A stretch of DNA of 64,000 nucleotides from Parasedimentitalea denitrificans (GTDB taxonomy: Bacteria; Pseudomonadota; Alphaproteobacteria; Rhodobacterales; Rhodobacteraceae), in NCBI RefSeq assembly GCF_011813015.1, contig NZ_QHLQ01000004.1, forward strand, positions 62,001-126,000, read 5' to 3'. The notes beneath the pieces were generated by a model. That model saw nothing but the letters and a program-made list of their open reading frames with translations. It had not been told where the DNA came from and did no database searches. A program made the position numbers and the translations under genes. How positions within the stretch are numbered: position 1 is the stretch's first letter; each line of letters starts with the position of its first letter. Of this stretch, positions 54,724-62,209 are shown piece after piece.

Positions 54724-57720
54724 ATGAGCGAACTGCATTGGGCCACAACGCTGCAACAAAACTGGGGCATCACGGCGAACCTGACCCGGTTAGACGGTGA
54801 GTATGACCTGAACTATCTGGCCGAGGATGAAGACGGCCAAGGCTACATTCTAAAAGCTATGCGACCCGGTTGCGAAACCTGGTTGGTCGATATGCAAATC
54901 AAGGCGTTGGAGCATATCGAAGCTGGTGCGCCCGATCTACCCTGCCCCCGCGTTGTCCGCACGCCGTCCGGCGATTCTATGTTGGAGCTACCCGATGAAA
55001 ACGGTGACCTGTGTCTGGTGTGGTTGCAGAACCGGCTGCCGGGAGTGTGCTATGCCAAGAAAGCCCCCAAGACACCTGATCTGATTTTTGATGTTGGCAA
55101 TGTTCTGGGCAACTGCGCCAAGACGCTGGCTGATTTTCAGCACAGTGGGCTGCAGCGCGACTTCAAATGGGATCTGACCACAGCTGATTGGATTGCGGAT
55201 CAGCTGGACTGCATCGCCGACCCAGCACGGTGCGCCATTATTGCCGATATTGCAGCTGAGTTTGCCAAGATCAAGCCAGCCCTTGCGTCCATGCCATCAC
55301 AGGCGATCCACAACGACGCGAATGACTATAACATCCTTGTCACTGGTGAGCTGAGCGAACCGCGTCGTGTATCCGGATTTATCGATCTTGGTGACATGTG
55401 CGCCTCTCCCCGCGTTTGCGACTTGGCCATTTCTGCGGCCTATATCGTGTTGGACCATCCCAACCCCGAGGCTGCGCTGGCAGACATTGTGGCGGGTTTT
55501 CACGCGGCCAATCCGCTCAGCCCGGCCGAAGTCGACCTGATCTGGCCACTGCTGCGCGCTCGTCTGGCGGTTAGCGTGGTCAATTCGACCCTGATGGCCG
55601 TGGATAACCCAGATGATCCCTATGTGGTGATTTCCCAAGGTCCGGCCTGGCGGTTCTTGGAAGGGCACCCGCTGAACGGCGGCTTGGTCGCTGCGCGGCT
55701 ACGCGCGGCCTGTGAACTGCCGGTCGTTGATGGTGCTGATCGTGTGATGGCCTATTTGGAGGCTGAACGTGGGAACTTTGCCCCGCTGATGGGCACAGAC
55801 CTGACCGAGACTCCAATGGGCAGCCTCTCGGTTGAAAATTCCACCTGGCCACAAAACCCGTTTGATCTGCCTGCTGACGAAGCCGCCCGCGTGGGTGAGG
55901 AGTTCGGTGATGGAATTTGGCTGGGCTACTACCACGAACCGCGTCTGATCTACACGGCTGATGCCTTCCGCAAAGGTCCGTACAGGGCCAGCGATCGTCG
56001 CACCGTGCACCTGGCCGTTGATGGATTCGCTCCAGCAGAAACCCTACTTTACGCGCCTCTGCAGGGTACGGTTTTTGCAATTGAAAACCGAAATAACCAT
56101 CTGGATTACGGCGGAGTCATCATCCTGCGCCATGAAACACCAGATGGTGATGCCTTCTACACTTTGTACGGTCATCTGAACCCTGAGTGCTGCAACCGCC
56201 TGAAGCTCGGCGATTCCATCGAAAAAGGCGCCGAGTTCTGCCGTTTGGGAGACGCTAGCGTCAATGGTGGCTGGGCGCCGCACGTGCACTTCCAACTGGC
56301 GTTGACCACTGATGGAATCGAGGCCGATTGGCCCGGCGTCGGTGATCCGGATGAGATGTACATGTGGCAGGCAATCTGCCCGAACCCAGCGGGGTTGTTG
56401 AACCTGCCAGAAGACAAGGTCTGCTATCAGCCAACCGACAAAGGTGAGGTTTTGGCAGGTCGCAAGGCGCATTTTGGTGGAAATCTGTCACTGACCTATA
56501 CCGACCCTGTGATGCTGGTACGTGGATGGAAACATCATCTGTTTGATGAATGGGGTCGCCCCTATCTGGACGCCTATAACAACGTGCCTCATGTCGGCCA
56601 TGCACACCCGCGTATTCAGGCTGTCGCCGCTGATCAGCTTAAGCGGATGAATTCTAATACCCGCTATCTACACCCTGCCCAAACAACCTTTGCTGAAAAG
56701 GTTCTATCAAAGCTGCCAGAACCTTTTGAGGTGTGTTTCTTTGTGAACTCTGGCACCGAAGCCAACGAGCTGGCCCTTCGCCTCGCCCGCGCCCACACTG
56801 GCGCCAAGGGCATGGTTACGCCGAACCATGGCTACCACGGCAATACAACCGGGGTGATTGATATCTCGGCCTATAAATTCAACGCTCCAGGTGGAATCGG
56901 TCAGACCGATTGGGTTGAACTGGTCGAGGTCGCAGACGACTATCGCGGGTCATTTAAACGGGACGATCCGGACCGGGCCCAAAAATTTGCGGACCTGGTA
57001 GACCCAGCCATCAAGACACTGCAAGACAAAGGCCATGGATTGGCTGGATTTATTGCAGAGACCTTCCCTTCGGTTGGTGGGCAGATCATTCCGGCTAAGG
57101 GCTATCTGGCGGCAGTTTACGAAAAAATCCGAGCCGCTGGAGGGGTTTGCATCGCAGATGAAGTGCAAACTGGACTGGGGCGATTGGGCGATTACTATTT
57201 TGGCTTCGAACACCAAGGCGCTCTGCCCGATATAGTTGTTATGGGAAAACCCATTGGCAATGGTCACCCACTTGGCGTTCTTGTCACAACCAAAGAGATT
57301 GCTGACAGCTTTGCCAAGGGACCAGAGTTCTTTTCAACCTTTGGCGGATCAAATCTATCCTGTCGAATCGGCAAAGAAGTTCTGGATATTGTCGATGACG
57401 AAGGATTGCAGGACAATGCACGGGTTATGGGTGCAAAGCTGATTGCCGGACTTAAAGCCTTGGAAAAGAAGTTCGGCTGCGTCGGTGACGTACGCGGAAT
57501 GGGCCTGTTTTTGGGGCTGGAATTGATTAATCCGGATGGCTCAGAGGGCAAGGAAATATGCTCGTATGTCAAAAACCGGATGCGTGATCATAGGATATTG
57601 ATCGGCAGCGAAGGACCTAAGGACAACATCCTAAAAATCCGCCCTCCACTATCTGTTGATGATGAAGGCGTCGAAATGATCTTGGGATCTCTTGGCCAGA
57701 TCTTAGCTGAGCTGGATTAA
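54724..57720 (+). CDS. Triple fusion: APH-type kinase, M23 peptidase-like domain, class III aminotransferase
   Basis: A 998-residue protein with no signal peptide. Residues about 1-330 form an aminoglycoside/choline-type kinase with HNDANDYN (His196, Asp198) and FIDLGDM. About 390-570 is an M23/LytM domain with all Zn ligands in place (His429 and Asp433 in HLAVD, His520 and His522 in HVHF, plus His484 in YGHL). About 590-998 is a PLP class III aminotransferase with Lys842 in GKPIGNGHP. In humans a related kinase (HYKK) and phospho-lyases (PHYKPL, ETNPPL) act in sequence on hydroxylysine or on phosphoethanolamine. The fusion suggests phosphorylation followed by ammonia and phosphate elimination on an amino alcohol. 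The role of the M23 domain in a cytosolic enzyme is unknown. Confidence 0.9.
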   Translation: MSELHWATTLQQNWGITANLTRLDGEYDLNYLAEDEDGQGYILKAMRPGCETWLVDMQIKALEHIEAGAPDLPCPRVVRTPSGDSMLELPDENGDLCLVWLQNRLPGVCYAKKAPKTPDLIFDVGNVLGNCAKTLADFQHSGLQRDFKWDLTTADWIADQLDCIADPARCAIIADIAAEFAKIKPALASMPSQAIHNDANDYNILVTGELSEPRRVSGFIDLGDMCASPRVCDLAISAAYIVLDHPNPEAALADIVAGFHAANPLSPAEVDLIWPLLRARLAVSVVNSTLMAVDNPDDPYVVISQGPAWRFLEGHPLNGGLVAARLRAACELPVVDGADRVMAYLEAERGNFAPLMGTDLTETPMGSLSVENSTWPQNPFDLPADEAARVGEEFGDGIWLGYYHEPRLIYTADAFRKGPYRASDRRTVHLAVDGFAPAETLLYAPLQGTVFAIENRNNHLDYGGVIILRHETPDGDAFYTLYGHLNPECCNRLKLGDSIEKGAEFCRLGDASVNGGWAPHVHFQLALTTDGIEADWPGVGDPDEMYMWQAICPNPAGLLNLPEDKVCYQPTDKGEVLAGRKAHFGGNLSLTYTDPVMLVRGWKHHLFDEWGRPYLDAYNNVPHVGHAHPRIQAVAADQLKRMNSNTRYLHPAQTTFAEKVLSKLPEPFEVCFFVNSGTEANELALRLARAHTGAKGMVTPNHGYHGNTTGVIDISAYKFNAPGGIGQTDWVELVEVADDYRGSFKRDDPDRAQKFADLVDPAIKTLQDKGHGLAGFIAETFPSVGGQIIPAKGYLAAVYEKIRAAGGVCIADEVQTGLGRLGDYYFGFEHQGALPDIVVMGKPIGNGHPLGVLVTTKEIADSFAKGPEFFSTFGGSNLSCRIGKEVLDIVDDEGLQDNARVMGAKLIAGLKALEKKFGCVGDVRGMGLFLGLELINPDGSEGKEICSYVKNRMRDHRILIGSEGPKDNILKIRPPLSVDDEGVEMILGSLGQILAELD

Positions 57721-57807
57721 GAGTAGCGTTCTTTAATACTACAAGTTGCTTTTCACTTGATTGGCAACTTGTAAAAACCAGCAACCTTAGACCGAGTATC
57801 GGCCAAC

Positions 57808-57836
57808 AAAAAAGGCGGTGGGAAACCACCGCCTTT
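57808..57836. terminator. Bidirectional intrinsic terminator
   Basis: AAGGCGGTGG and CCACCGCCTT flank GAAA. On the plus strand TTTT follows, ending the fusion gene's transcript. On the minus strand TTTTTT follows, ending that of the 60-residue protein. Confidence 0.92.
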
Positions 57837-57858
57837 TCCGTAACTTTGGTCGTAGCAA

Positions 57859-58041
57859 TTAGCTGCTTGCAGCAGCAGCGCCAACCAGAACCAGCAGCAG
57901 CAGTGGCAGCATGATGCCGCTGGAAGAACCTTGAGCTTCTTCAACAACAACGATCGGCTCAACGACCGGCTCAGAGTAACCACCAGCAAATGCGGTCGAA
58001 GCAGCAGCTGTCAGTGCAGCGGCGAGAACGAGTTTTTTCAT
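57859..58041 (-). CDS. 60-residue secreted/membrane small protein
   Basis: A very small protein with a signal peptide (MKKLVLAAALTAAASTAFA, cleavage before GGYSEP), a short acidic Pro/Val stretch (PVVEPIVVVEE) and a C-terminal membrane helix (MLPLLLLVLVGAAAA). GGAGG five bases before the ATG and the strong terminator 23 bases after the stop point to high expression. I recall copies of this type in many Rhodobacteraceae, sometimes labelled ferrochelatase only because they lie close to hemH. It has no enzymatic motif. The function is not known. Confidence 0.85.
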   Translation of the reverse strand: MKKLVLAAALTAAASTAFAGGYSEPVVEPIVVVEEAQGSSSGIMLPLLLLVLVGAAAASS

Positions 58042-58181
58042 ATTAACCTCCAGAAAAAGGCGCGGCCAATTAAAATTAGCCTACGCAGCCAAGACATACC
58101 TCGTGGTTTTTTCTAATCAGTAAAAACCCGGGATTGCAAACGCTTGTTGAAAGAAATCGACCTAGCGGGACTAAATTGTGG

Positions 58182-58799
58182 TCAAATAAGCAACACTTGA
58201 GTACCTATTTTGGCCATCCCAAAAAGCTGTGCAATATGTTCATTATATAGCCCAATGCAGCCATTGGAAGACTTCCGGCCAATCTTTCGCGTGTCATGAG
58301 TGCCGTGGATACGGTAATACTTCCAGCTTAGGTACAATGCATGCGATCCCAACGGATTGTCCGGGCCTGGGGGAACATAACTCGGCCACTCTGGGTTTCG
58401 CTTGCGCATATTCGGTGTAGGTGCCCAAGACGGGCCCTCAACTTTACGCACAACTTGAGTACGTCCACGGCGTGTCAAATCGTCGGAAAGCGGCACCGAT
58501 GAAGGAAATAATTTATAGGTTGTTTCATCGGCAGACCAATAATGCAAAGCACGGCTATCTATATCGACCAGAATCGCCCCGTTTTTGAGATTGTCGAAAT
58601 ACGGTTGCCAATTTTTCGCCCGAAAGGCCGAAATATTTCGGCGTACAGGCGGTTCGGGCTCGGGTGGCGGGCGTAGCGGATCATATGCGGGTTCAGCATC
58701 TGGGTCCGTCACCTGCGACAGTGCCGGGGTTGCAAGCAATGCTGCAGTGCCGGTTAAAAAATTCCGCCGGGACGGAAATTGAAATGATTTGGAAGACAT
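58182..58799 (-). CDS. L,D-transpeptidase (YkuD), Tat-exported
   Basis: A 205-residue periplasmic enzyme of the YkuD fold, which cross-links or modifies peptidoglycan through 3-3 bonds or attaches proteins. The N-terminus has a twin-arginine signal (SRRNFLTG) with a hydrophobic stretch and ALS cleavage site. The catalytic motif is HGTHDTRKIGRKSSNGCIGL, with His165 and Cys181. A proline-rich linker (PLRPPPEPEPP) follows the signal. AGGTAG precedes the ATG at 58799; a GTG three codons earlier is possible. Confidence 0.93.
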   Translation of the reverse strand: MSSKSFQFPSRRNFLTGTAALLATPALSQVTDPDAEPAYDPLRPPPEPEPPVRRNISAFRAKNWQPYFDNLKNGAILVDIDSRALHYWSADETTYKLFPSSVPLSDDLTRRGRTQVVRKVEGPSWAPTPNMRKRNPEWPSYVPPGPDNPLGSHALYLSWKYYRIHGTHDTRKIGRKSSNGCIGLYNEHIAQLFGMAKIGTQVLLI

Positions 58800-58966
58800 G
58801 GTCGTCACTACCTGCTCTGTATAGAAGCTATCGGCGCATAATATGGCGTGAATGCCTCAGTCGCAAATCAAACACGCGTCACTATCGGCATTTTGATGTC
58901 ACTGCATTTGCGCCAATGCCACAGTAAGGCTAAGTGCTGTACCTAGGTATTAGACTAAGGTGCAAA

Positions 58967-59458
58967 ATGAAGCGTGTATTATTGATAATTGCGGCAACCG
59001 TGCTGACACTAACGGCTGCATGTACCCCTTCCCCAAATGGCGGTTCAGGTGGCAAAGCGTATCGCATCCGTAACGCAGACAAAGTTCAATTTCGTATGCT
59101 CGATTCGGTAAATGCGCTCAGGCAGGCTTCGGGCTCTTCAGTCGTGCAATTGAACTCTCAACTGAACGCCGCTGCAGCCACCCACTCCCAAGATATGGCG
59201 GTACAGAACCGCCCTTGGCACTTTGGCTCGGACGGATCATCACCATTAGATCGCGTAGCCCGCACAGGTTATACAGGAACGTTGATGGGGGAAGCCATTT
59301 CAGAAACCTATGAAAGCGAAGTGGAAACCTTGGCAGCGTGGATGGAAGACACGGGTACACGCGCAGTGATCATGGACCCCAAAGCGGTCAACATGGGGTT
59401 CTCTTGGTTCCAAGAACAGAACGGCAAAATCTGGTGGACTTTGGTGATGGGTAACTAA
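58967..59458 (+). CDS. CAP-domain lipoprotein
   Basis: A 163-residue predicted lipoprotein: the signal peptide ends in LTAAC, with Cys19 as the lipidated residue. The mature part is a CAP/SCP (PR-1-like) domain: MLDSVNALRQASG, LNSQLNAAAATHSQDMA, WHFGSDGSSPLDR and GEAISETYES give the usual helices, with His and Glu at the cavity. Bacterial CAP proteins have no common proven activity. AAGG precedes the ATG at 58967. It is located between two L,D-transpeptidase genes, so a cell-wall role is reasonable. Confidence 0.88.
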   Translation: MKRVLLIIAATVLTLTAACTPSPNGGSGGKAYRIRNADKVQFRMLDSVNALRQASGSSVVQLNSQLNAAAATHSQDMAVQNRPWHFGSDGSSPLDRVARTGYTGTLMGEAISETYESEVETLAAWMEDTGTRAVIMDPKAVNMGFSWFQEQNGKIWWTLVMGN

Positions 59459-59484
59459 CTACCCAACTACAACTCCGAGATCAG

Positions 59485-59511
59485 AGGCGGCTCATAGCCG
59501 CCTTTGTTATT
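59485..59511 (+). terminator. Intrinsic terminator of the CAP-lipoprotein gene
   Basis: AGGCGGCT and AGCCGCCT flank CAT, followed by TTGTTATTT, 27 bases after the stop. Confidence 0.8.
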
Positions 59512-59523
59512 TCAGTGGCTCTG

Positions 59524-60042
59524 CTACGAGCGCAAGCTGATTACTGTGCCATCTTTGACCATAGAGAAAATCTCTTCAATCTCATCGTTGCTTACCGCAA
59601 TACAGCCGGCGGTCCAGTCATCAACCCGTGCCGCACGTCTACGGGCCTTGGCGTCATTGGGTTGACCGTGAATGAATATCTCACCACCCGGTTTCTTACC
59701 AAGTGCATTTGCTTCAGAAACGTCCTGACTATTGGGATATGAAATTCCGATCGAAAGGTGGAAAGAGCTGTTAGGATTTCGACGATTGATCACATAGGTG
59801 CCTTCAGGAGTTTTCCCGTCTCCTTCGACCGTTTTTGCCCCAACCGGAGCGAAACCCAGATCAACTTTGTATTCGCGCAACACTTCTTCATTGTGAAGCA
59901 AATACATCTTACGGGCACCTTTGTTGACAACAATGCCGGTAACCTCGGGTCCCTGATAGCTTTGGAACCTACTTGTGGCACCACTGCATCCTGCCGAAGC
60001 CAAGATTGCTGCGGCACCCAAACCGAATGCTCTTCTGTCCAT
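59524..60042 (-). CDS. L,D-transpeptidase (YkuD), lipoprotein type
   Basis: A 172-residue second YkuD enzyme. The N-terminus MDRRAFGLGAAAILASAGC has a Tat-like start and a lipobox with Cys19. The catalytic motif IHGQPN to DWTAGCIAVSN holds His125 and Cys147; it differs from the first enzyme and resembles the ErfK/YafK subgroup with its GGEIFIHG. It is convergent with the CAP lipoprotein gene. The two enzymes are only distantly alike, so this is not a recent duplication. Confidence 0.92.
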   Translation of the reverse strand: MDRRAFGLGAAAILASAGCSGATSRFQSYQGPEVTGIVVNKGARKMYLLHNEEVLREYKVDLGFAPVGAKTVEGDGKTPEGTYVINRRNPNSSFHLSIGISYPNSQDVSEANALGKKPGGEIFIHGQPNDAKARRRAARVDDWTAGCIAVSNDEIEEIFSMVKDGTVISLRS

Positions 60043-60107
60043 ACTGCTCTATCTCGTTTCTTTTGATCTTTCTGCCAAAATACTTCTAAATAGTTCGTTA
60101 ACCAAAA

Positions 60108-60899
60108 TCACTTCTTTAGGATTTCTTCACTTTGCTGCGGCAACCGCTGCTCAATTGCCTCAAGTCTTGCGAGTACCTGATCCCGGTAAGCATCGGTTCG
60201 TTCAGTGTCTTCAACGCTATGCGCATCCTGCATCGAGTTCACGATCAAACCCACCAGCAAGTTCACAACTGCAAAAGTCGTGACCATGATGAATGGTACA
60301 AAGAACACCCACGCGTAGGGGAAGACCTCCATCACTGGGCGAACAATGCCCATGGACCAGCTTTCCAGTGTCATGATCTGGAACAGGGAATAGGCGCTAT
60401 CCCCCAGGTTACCGAACCATTGGGGAAAAGCTTCGCCGAATAGCTTGGTGGATATCACTGAGCCAATGTAGAAAATAATCGCCATCAACAGGAAGACAGA
60501 GCCCATGCCCGGCAAGGCTGTGATGAAACCCTCGACCACACGACGCAGACTTGGAGCCACGGAAATAACACGCAAGACACGCAAGATTCGCAGAGCCCGC
60601 AGAACCGAAAGCCCCTGTGCTCCTGGAACCAAGGCAATGCCGACAATCAAAAAGTCGAACACGTTCCATCCGCTTAGGAAAAACCGATGCTTAGAAACTA
60701 TCAACTTGGCCAGAATTTCGAGAACAAAGATCGATAAACAGATCTCGTCGATCAAATGAACAATCCCGCCAATCCGCGCCATGACATACGGCGAGGTTTC
60801 CAGCCCAAGAGTAACCGCATTGACCAAAATAACAGCCGTGATGAAGTGGCCAAAACGGGCAGCTTCCAAAACAGCCGACATACGTTGAATAAGAGGCAT
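60108..60899 (-). CDS. Bacterial voltage-gated sodium channel (NavBac)
   Basis: A 263-residue single-domain channel that forms a tetramer in the inner membrane. S1 to S4 fill residues about 15-120; S4 has gating arginines at 101, 104, 107 and 110 in LRALRILRVLRVISV. The pore has the filter TLESWSM (residues 177-183), the same as in the studied channels of marine and other proteobacteria, selective for Na+. The cytoplasmic tail (from about 225) ends in a coiled coil with RLEAIEQRLPQQSEEILKK. It fits a marine host in which Na+ gradients support flagella and transport. GGA lies nine bases before the ATG. Confidence 0.96.
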   Translation of the reverse strand: MPLIQRMSAVLEAARFGHFITAVILVNAVTLGLETSPYVMARIGGIVHLIDEICLSIFVLEILAKLIVSKHRFFLSGWNVFDFLIVGIALVPGAQGLSVLRALRILRVLRVISVAPSLRRVVEGFITALPGMGSVFLLMAIIFYIGSVISTKLFGEAFPQWFGNLGDSAYSLFQIMTLESWSMGIVRPVMEVFPYAWVFFVPFIMVTTFAVVNLLVGLIVNSMQDAHSVEDTERTDAYRDQVLARLEAIEQRLPQQSEEILKK

Positions 60900-60920
60900 G
60901 ATAATAATCCGGTTAAAGGC

Positions 60921-62168
60921 TCAAGCGGCTAGGGTGAAGGATGCAACCAGTTCGGTATGGGCTGACCAGCGGAACTGGTCAACAACCTGCACCCAGTTCA
61001 ACTGATAACCTGCATCAACCAGTAACTTGGCGTCTCGGGCAAAGCTGATCGGATTGCAGGACACATAGGCGATGATCTTGGTGCGGGCCTTAATCAGTTC
61101 AGCTACCTGCGATTCGGCACCCGAGCGCGGTGGATCAATCACTGCGGCCTCGTAAAACGCGCCAAAAGGGTTCAGCTCGTCTGGCATCATCGGGCGGCGA
61201 AACAGGTCGCGCGCAACAGCTTTGACCACTTTCAGGCCCTTGGCCTGTCGCCATCCGGCTTCTAGCGCCTGAACCATCTCTGGATCACCTTCAACCGCCA
61301 GAATTTCCGCATCTTTGGCCAGAGGCAATGCAAAGGTACCGCATCCGGCGAACAGATCGACGATACGTTTTGATCCTTGAACGATTTCTTGCACGCCAGC
61401 AAGCAAGGCTGCCTCGCCATCTCGTGTGGCTTGCAGGAAGCTGCCCGGAGGTGGGCAAACCTTGGCCGGACCAAAGGTCTGGGTAGGTGGCTGGGTCATT
61501 GCGATCTGTTCGTCATCCCAAGTCAGACGGGTAATGCCCAGCTTTTCGACTGACTGGGCCAACTGCATACGCAACGGCCCATCCAGTGGTTTGCCGTTCA
61601 TCACCAAAACATCCAGACCAATGTCCGACAGCGTTATGGTAACCGCCAATGGCGTTTTACGGCTGGCTCCGATCAGAGCCAGGTCCTCGGCCATTGGAAT
61701 TGCTGCCAACAGATCCGGATGTAGAAGATGACAATCTGGGATCTGAGTAATTACGCCCGAAGCACGACCGTGAAACCCTGCCATCGCTCCCTTTTTGGTG
61801 CGCCGAACAGCCAGAGTGGCACGTCGACGCGATTGCGGAGGCGAAGTGTGGATTGGGCGAAACGTGGTTTCCAGCCGTTGAGCACTAAGCGCATTGCTTA
61901 CGATGCCTTGCTTCCATTCAGCCACGAAACCATCGTCTGCGTGCTGCAGCTGACAGCCACCACAGGATTTGTAGTGCCGACACGGCGCCTGCACCCTGTG
62001 ATCCGAGGGCGTTTCAATGCGAATGTCGCCCAGCGCGCTACCATCAACGACCCCTGTCACCACTTCACCCGGAAGGGTGCGCGGGGCAAACAATGGGCCT
62101 TCGGCGACTCCGTCGCCCTGGTGTCCGAGACGTGTGATGCTGGCGGTGGTTCTAGCTGATGTACTCAT
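60921..62168 (-). CDS. TrmA/RlmD-family 23S rRNA (uracil-5) methyltransferase
   Basis: A 415-residue class I RNA methyltransferase. An N-terminal TRAM-like segment (ITRLGHQGDGVAEG) precedes the [4Fe-4S] cysteines Cys63, Cys69 and Cys72 in CRHYKSCGGC, with a fourth probably in PDCHLLHP. The SAM motif is VDLFAGCGTFALPLA, and the catalytic Cys is in YVSCNPISFARD. Uracil-5 methylation of 23S rRNA (RlmD or RlmC site) is likely; which site cannot be decided. AGGA five bases before the ATG at 62168 selects the start. The upstream ABC exporter ends 41 bases before. Confidence 0.9.
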   Translation of the reverse strand: MSTSARTTASITRLGHQGDGVAEGPLFAPRTLPGEVVTGVVDGSALGDIRIETPSDHRVQAPCRHYKSCGGCQLQHADDGFVAEWKQGIVSNALSAQRLETTFRPIHTSPPQSRRRATLAVRRTKKGAMAGFHGRASGVITQIPDCHLLHPDLLAAIPMAEDLALIGASRKTPLAVTITLSDIGLDVLVMNGKPLDGPLRMQLAQSVEKLGITRLTWDDEQIAMTQPPTQTFGPAKVCPPPGSFLQATRDGEAALLAGVQEIVQGSKRIVDLFAGCGTFALPLAKDAEILAVEGDPEMVQALEAGWRQAKGLKVVKAVARDLFRRPMMPDELNPFGAFYEAAVIDPPRSGAESQVAELIKARTKIIAYVSCNPISFARDAKLLVDAGYQLNWVQVVDQFRWSAHTELVASFTLAA

Positions 62169-62209
62169 GGGCGTCCTGATACAGATACCCGAGCGCTTTG
62201 GCAAAACCC

